Source: Paracoccus cavernae
GTDB lineage: Bacteria > Pseudomonadota > Alphaproteobacteria > Rhodobacterales > Rhodobacteraceae
Length of the DNA stretch: 64,000 nt
NCBI GenBank assembly: GCA_030410095.1
Contig: JAUFRC010000001.1
Coordinates: 1,562,501 to 1,626,500 of the forward strand
Direction: 5' to 3'
Part shown: one piece after another, positions 61,492-64,000 of the stretch
How the letters are laid out: every line of letters begins with the position of its first letter
Position numbering within the stretch: position 1 is the first letter of the stretch
The notes under the pieces: model-generated
The model's database searches: none
What the model was told of the DNA's origin: nothing
The model's input: only the letters and a program-made list of their open reading frames with translations
Position numbers and translations under genes: made by a program

Positions 61492-62546
61492 ATGACTTTT
61501 CCGACGACCGCCCCGCTTTCCGGCACTGTTGCCGAAACCCGCACCCGAACTCTCGCCAAAACCCCCGTTACCGTGATCACGGGCTTTCTCGGCGCGGGGA
61601 AAACCACGCTGATCCGCCATCTGATCGGCAATGCCGGCGGCAAAAGGCTGGCGGTTCTGGTCAACGAATTCGGCACAGCCGGCGTCGACGGCGAGATCCT
61701 GAAATCCTGCGCCAGCAGCGATTGCCCGAAAACAACATCCTCGAACTGGCGAACGGCTGCATCTGCTGCACGGTTGCCGACGACTTCCTGCCCGCGATGG
61801 AGCAACTTCTGGCCCTGCCCGAGCCGCCCGACCACATCCTGATCGAGACCTCGGGCCTGGCTCTGCCCAAGCCTCTCCTCAAGGCCTTCGACTGGCCTGC
61901 GATCCGCTCGCGCATTACCGTCGACGGGGTGATCGCTTTGGCCGACAGCGAGGCCTTGGCCGCAGGCGCCTTTGACGAGGGCGAGACCGAAGGCTCCGGT
62001 CACGACAGCCCGCTGGCCGAGGTTTTCGAGGATCAGGTCAACTGCGCCGATATCGTGCTTTTGACCAAAGCCGATCTCGCAAGCGAGGCGGTCAAAGCCG
62101 CAGCCCGCACCCGCCTTGCCGCGATCGCCCAGCGCAGCCTGCCGGTGATCGAGATCAGCGAAGGTGTGATCGATCCGCGCGTGATCCTCGGGCTCGAGGC
62201 CAAGGCCGAGGACGATCTGGCCGCGCGCCCCTCGCATCACGACGGGGCCGACGATCACGAACACGAGGATTTCGAAAGCATCGTGGTCGATCTCCCCGAG
62301 ATCACCGATCCCGCCGATCTGGCCGCCCGCATCGAGCGCCTTGCCCGCGAGCAGCATATCCTGCGTGTCAAAGGTCATGTCGCGGTTGCGGGCAAGCCGA
62401 TGCGGCTTTTGGTGCAGGCCGTCGGAGCGCGGGTGCGCCACCAATACGACCAGCCGTGGCGGGGTCCGCGCCATTCGCAGCTCGTGGTGATCGCCGAGCA
62501 TCACGACATCGACCCCGCCGCCATCCGCAAGGTGCTTGTCGGCTGA
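61492..62546 (+). CDS. cobW: CobW-family GTPase, predicted cobalt chaperone
   Basis: G3E-family GTPase, about 351 residues. Walker A is [20 protein letters not shown], the metal site is [15 protein letters not shown] (CxCC), [13 protein letters not shown] carries the GTP-specificity TKAD, and a His-rich acidic linker ([14 protein letters not shown]) precedes the CobW_C domain with [23 protein letters not shown] and HQYDQPW. It is thought to deliver cobalt to the CobN cobaltochelatase. One C is missing near 61731. The stop shares a base with the cobN start codon. Confidence 0.88.
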
Positions 62547-64000
62547 TGCATGTCGTCTTTCGCGAAAAGGGCGGGCTTGAAGAAAGCGCCACGCCGCAAG
62601 ATCTCGGGCAAAGCCCCGCGGATCTTGCCGTGTTGTCCTTTTCCGACAGCGATCTTGGGGCCTTTGCCCAGGCTTGGCACGACGGGCGGGAGCATCTGCC
62701 CCCGCTTCGCCTCGCGCCGCTGGCACGGCTGACGCATCCGGTCTCGGTCGATCAGTATATCGAGGCCACGCTTTCGGGCGCACGCGCCATTCTGGTGCGG
62801 CTTCTGGGCGGGCAGAGCTATTGGCCCCACGGAGTCATGGCCCTGCAGGATCTCGCCCGCCGTCGCGGCATCCGGCTAGTGCTTTTGCGCGGCGACGGGG
62901 GCGTGGATGCGGGGCTGATGGGCCTGTCGAATGTCGATGCCGCCCTGTGGCACCGGCTGAACCGGCTTTGCGCGATCGGCGGGGTCGAGGCGGCAGCCGC
63001 CGCGCTGCGGCTTTTGGCGGGTGGAGAGTTCGCGGCCGAGACCGATCCCCTCGCCCAGCCTTTGCCCGAACCCTTGCCCGAAGCGGGCTGGCTGGACCCG
63101 CAAAGCTCCGCCACGAAGAGGGCGCAAGGCTGGATCGCCATTCCCTTCTACCGCGCGTGGCTCCTTGCGGGCGACATCGCCCCGATCCATGCGCTGATCG
63201 CGGCTTTCGCGGCCAAAGGCGTCACGGCGCAGGGGATCTTCCTGCCCTCGCTGAAATCGGCAGAAGCGCAGCGCTTCCTGCATGCGGCTTTTGCCGAAAA
63301 TCCGCCGCTTGCCGTGGTCAATACCACCGCCTTCTCGAGCGGCGATCCCGATTGTGCCCTCCGCTCCGGCCCGCCGGTTTTCCAGGCGGTACTGTCGACC
63401 GCCGAGGCGCGTCTTTGGGCCGAGAGCAGCCGCGGCCTGTCGCCGGCCGATATGGCGATGCATGTCGTTCTGCCCGAGGTCGACGGCCGCGTTCCCGCGC
63501 AGATCATCTCGGTCAAAGAGGCAGGACGCCATGACCCCGATCTGCAAATCGCGCTCCCCGCCACCACCCGCTGCCCGACCGGATCGCGGCGTTGGCCGCG
63601 CGGGTGCTGGGCTGGTGCGCATTGCAACCCGAGCCCGCACCTGCGCCTGCGCCCGCACTGGCTTTGGTGCTTTCGACCTATCCGGGCAAGCCGTGGCTGG
63701 ATGCCCATGCGGTCGGCCTCGATGCCACGCTTTCGGCGGAGGCGATCTTGCGTGGTTTGGGCGAAGAGCCCGAGGCACTCGCACCCTTTGCGCAACCGCA
63801 CCCTGCACTGGCCGCTCGCCGACTACCGCAAAGCCTTGGCCCGACTACCCAAAGAGCTGCGCAAATCGCTCCGCGACCATTGGGGCACGCCCGAGGAGGA
63901 CCCACAGATCCACGGCGGCGCGGTCCATTTCCACGCCGTGGCGCAGGGTTCGCATCTCGTCGCGCTCCAGCCCGAGCGCGGCCGGATCGCGGATCGCGAG
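62546..64000 (+). CDS. cobN: Cobaltochelatase subunit CobN, N-terminal part
   Basis: The large ATP-dependent cobaltochelatase subunit that inserts cobalt into hydrogenobyrinic acid diamide. The gene runs off the right edge. Readable blocks: [144 protein letters not shown] and, after two frame errors near 63565 and 63785, HWPLADYRKALARLPKELRKSLRDHWGTPEEDP. Start ATG at 62546 overlaps the cobW stop. It belongs to the riboswitch-controlled operon. Confidence 0.88.
   Translation, partial: MHVVFREKGGLEESATPQDLGQSPADLAVLSFSDSDLGAFAQAWHDGREHLPPLRLAPLARLTHPVSVDQYIEATLSGARAILVRLLGGQSYWPHGVMALQDLARRRGIRLVLLRGDGGVDAGLMGLSNVDAALWHRLNRLCAIGGVEAAAAALRLLAGGEFAAETDPLAQPLPEPLPEAGWLDPQSSATKRAQGWIAIPFYRAWLLAGDIAPIHALIAAFAAKGVTAQGIFLPSLKSAEAQRFLHAAFAENPPLAVVNTTAFSSGDPDCALRSGPPVFQAVLSTAEARLWAESSRGLSPADMAMHVVLPEVDGRVPAQIISVKEAGRHDPDLQIALPATTRCPTGSRRWPRGCWAGAHCNPSPHLRLRPHWLWCFRPIRASRGWMPMRSASMPRFRRRRSCVVWAKSPRHSHPLRNRTLHWPLADYRKALARLPKELRKSLRDHWGTPEEDPQIHGGAVHFHAVAQGSHLVALQPERGRIADRE

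Overview
The window looks like the chromosome of a Rhodobacterales alphaproteobacterium close to Paracoccus or Rhodobacter. The evidence is high GC content, a five-gene atpHAGDC operon, a phaZ/phaC-phaP-phaR polyhydroxyalkanoate (PHA) locus, a B12-dependent ribonucleotide reductase (NrdJ), and aerobic-type cobalamin genes (cobQ, cobO, cobW, cobN) with two cobalamin riboswitches. These assignments come from reading the translated sequence; no database was searched.

Layout. 1-5600 is an accessory patchwork. It holds the 3' part of a phage or plasmid primase/ATPase gene, small phage-type genes, a serine-recombinase tail, a 5'-truncated virion-protein-like gene, and an ImmA-type metallopeptidase paired with a small membrane protein. 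tRNA-Tyr (5621-5704) separates it from core genes. 5800-27719 is core: rlmB, a YHS protein, a CoA-binding protein, prs, a DsbA-like protein with a hydrolase, a lectin-domain protein, the ATP synthase operon, a methyltransferase divergent from gloB, clpA, ssb, a lytic transglycosylase, a SYLF lipoprotein, hemB, a membrane protein and mfd. 27720-39790 is a second accessory block: pieces of two IS3-family elements and the remains of a Mu-like prophage. About 10 kb of prophage is left: MuA without its N-terminus, MuB, two early genes, then tail-tip and tail-fibre genes joined by internal deletions. It ends near tRNA-Ser (39792-39881). 39900-45200 is the PHA locus. 45200-53300 holds a hydrolase, thrS, cspA, an acyl-CoA synthetase with a FrnE-like protein, and nrdJ. 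53300-64000 holds a secreted repeat protein, a PiT phosphate transporter, and the cobalt/B12 section: riboswitch-cbtB-cbtA, cobO-cobQ on the other strand, then riboswitch-DUF1636-cobW-cobN running off the right edge.

Reading-frame quality matters here. More than half of the longer genes, including essential ones such as prs, atpD, atpG, thrS and mfd, are broken into two or more frames. Almost every break I reconstructed is repaired by adding one base to a run of identical bases (a few need one removed). The repaired lengths are divisible by three and match the families. I therefore treat these as probable sequencing errors, give repaired gene spans, and keep 'pseudogene' for truncations and fusions that homopolymer errors cannot explain.

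How the genes work together. The B12 section supplies cobalt uptake (CbtA/B), cobalt insertion (CobN, perhaps helped by CobW), adenosylation (CobO) and amidation (CobQ). The adenosylcobalamin made is the cofactor of NrdJ encoded about 5 kb away. The PHA locus encodes synthase, depolymerase, phasin and regulator. The best candidates for something undescribed are the ImmA/membrane-protein pair with its tandem GCTAGC boxes, the 200-residue histone-like extension of PhaC, the DUF1636-CobW fusion, and the IS3-MuA fusion.
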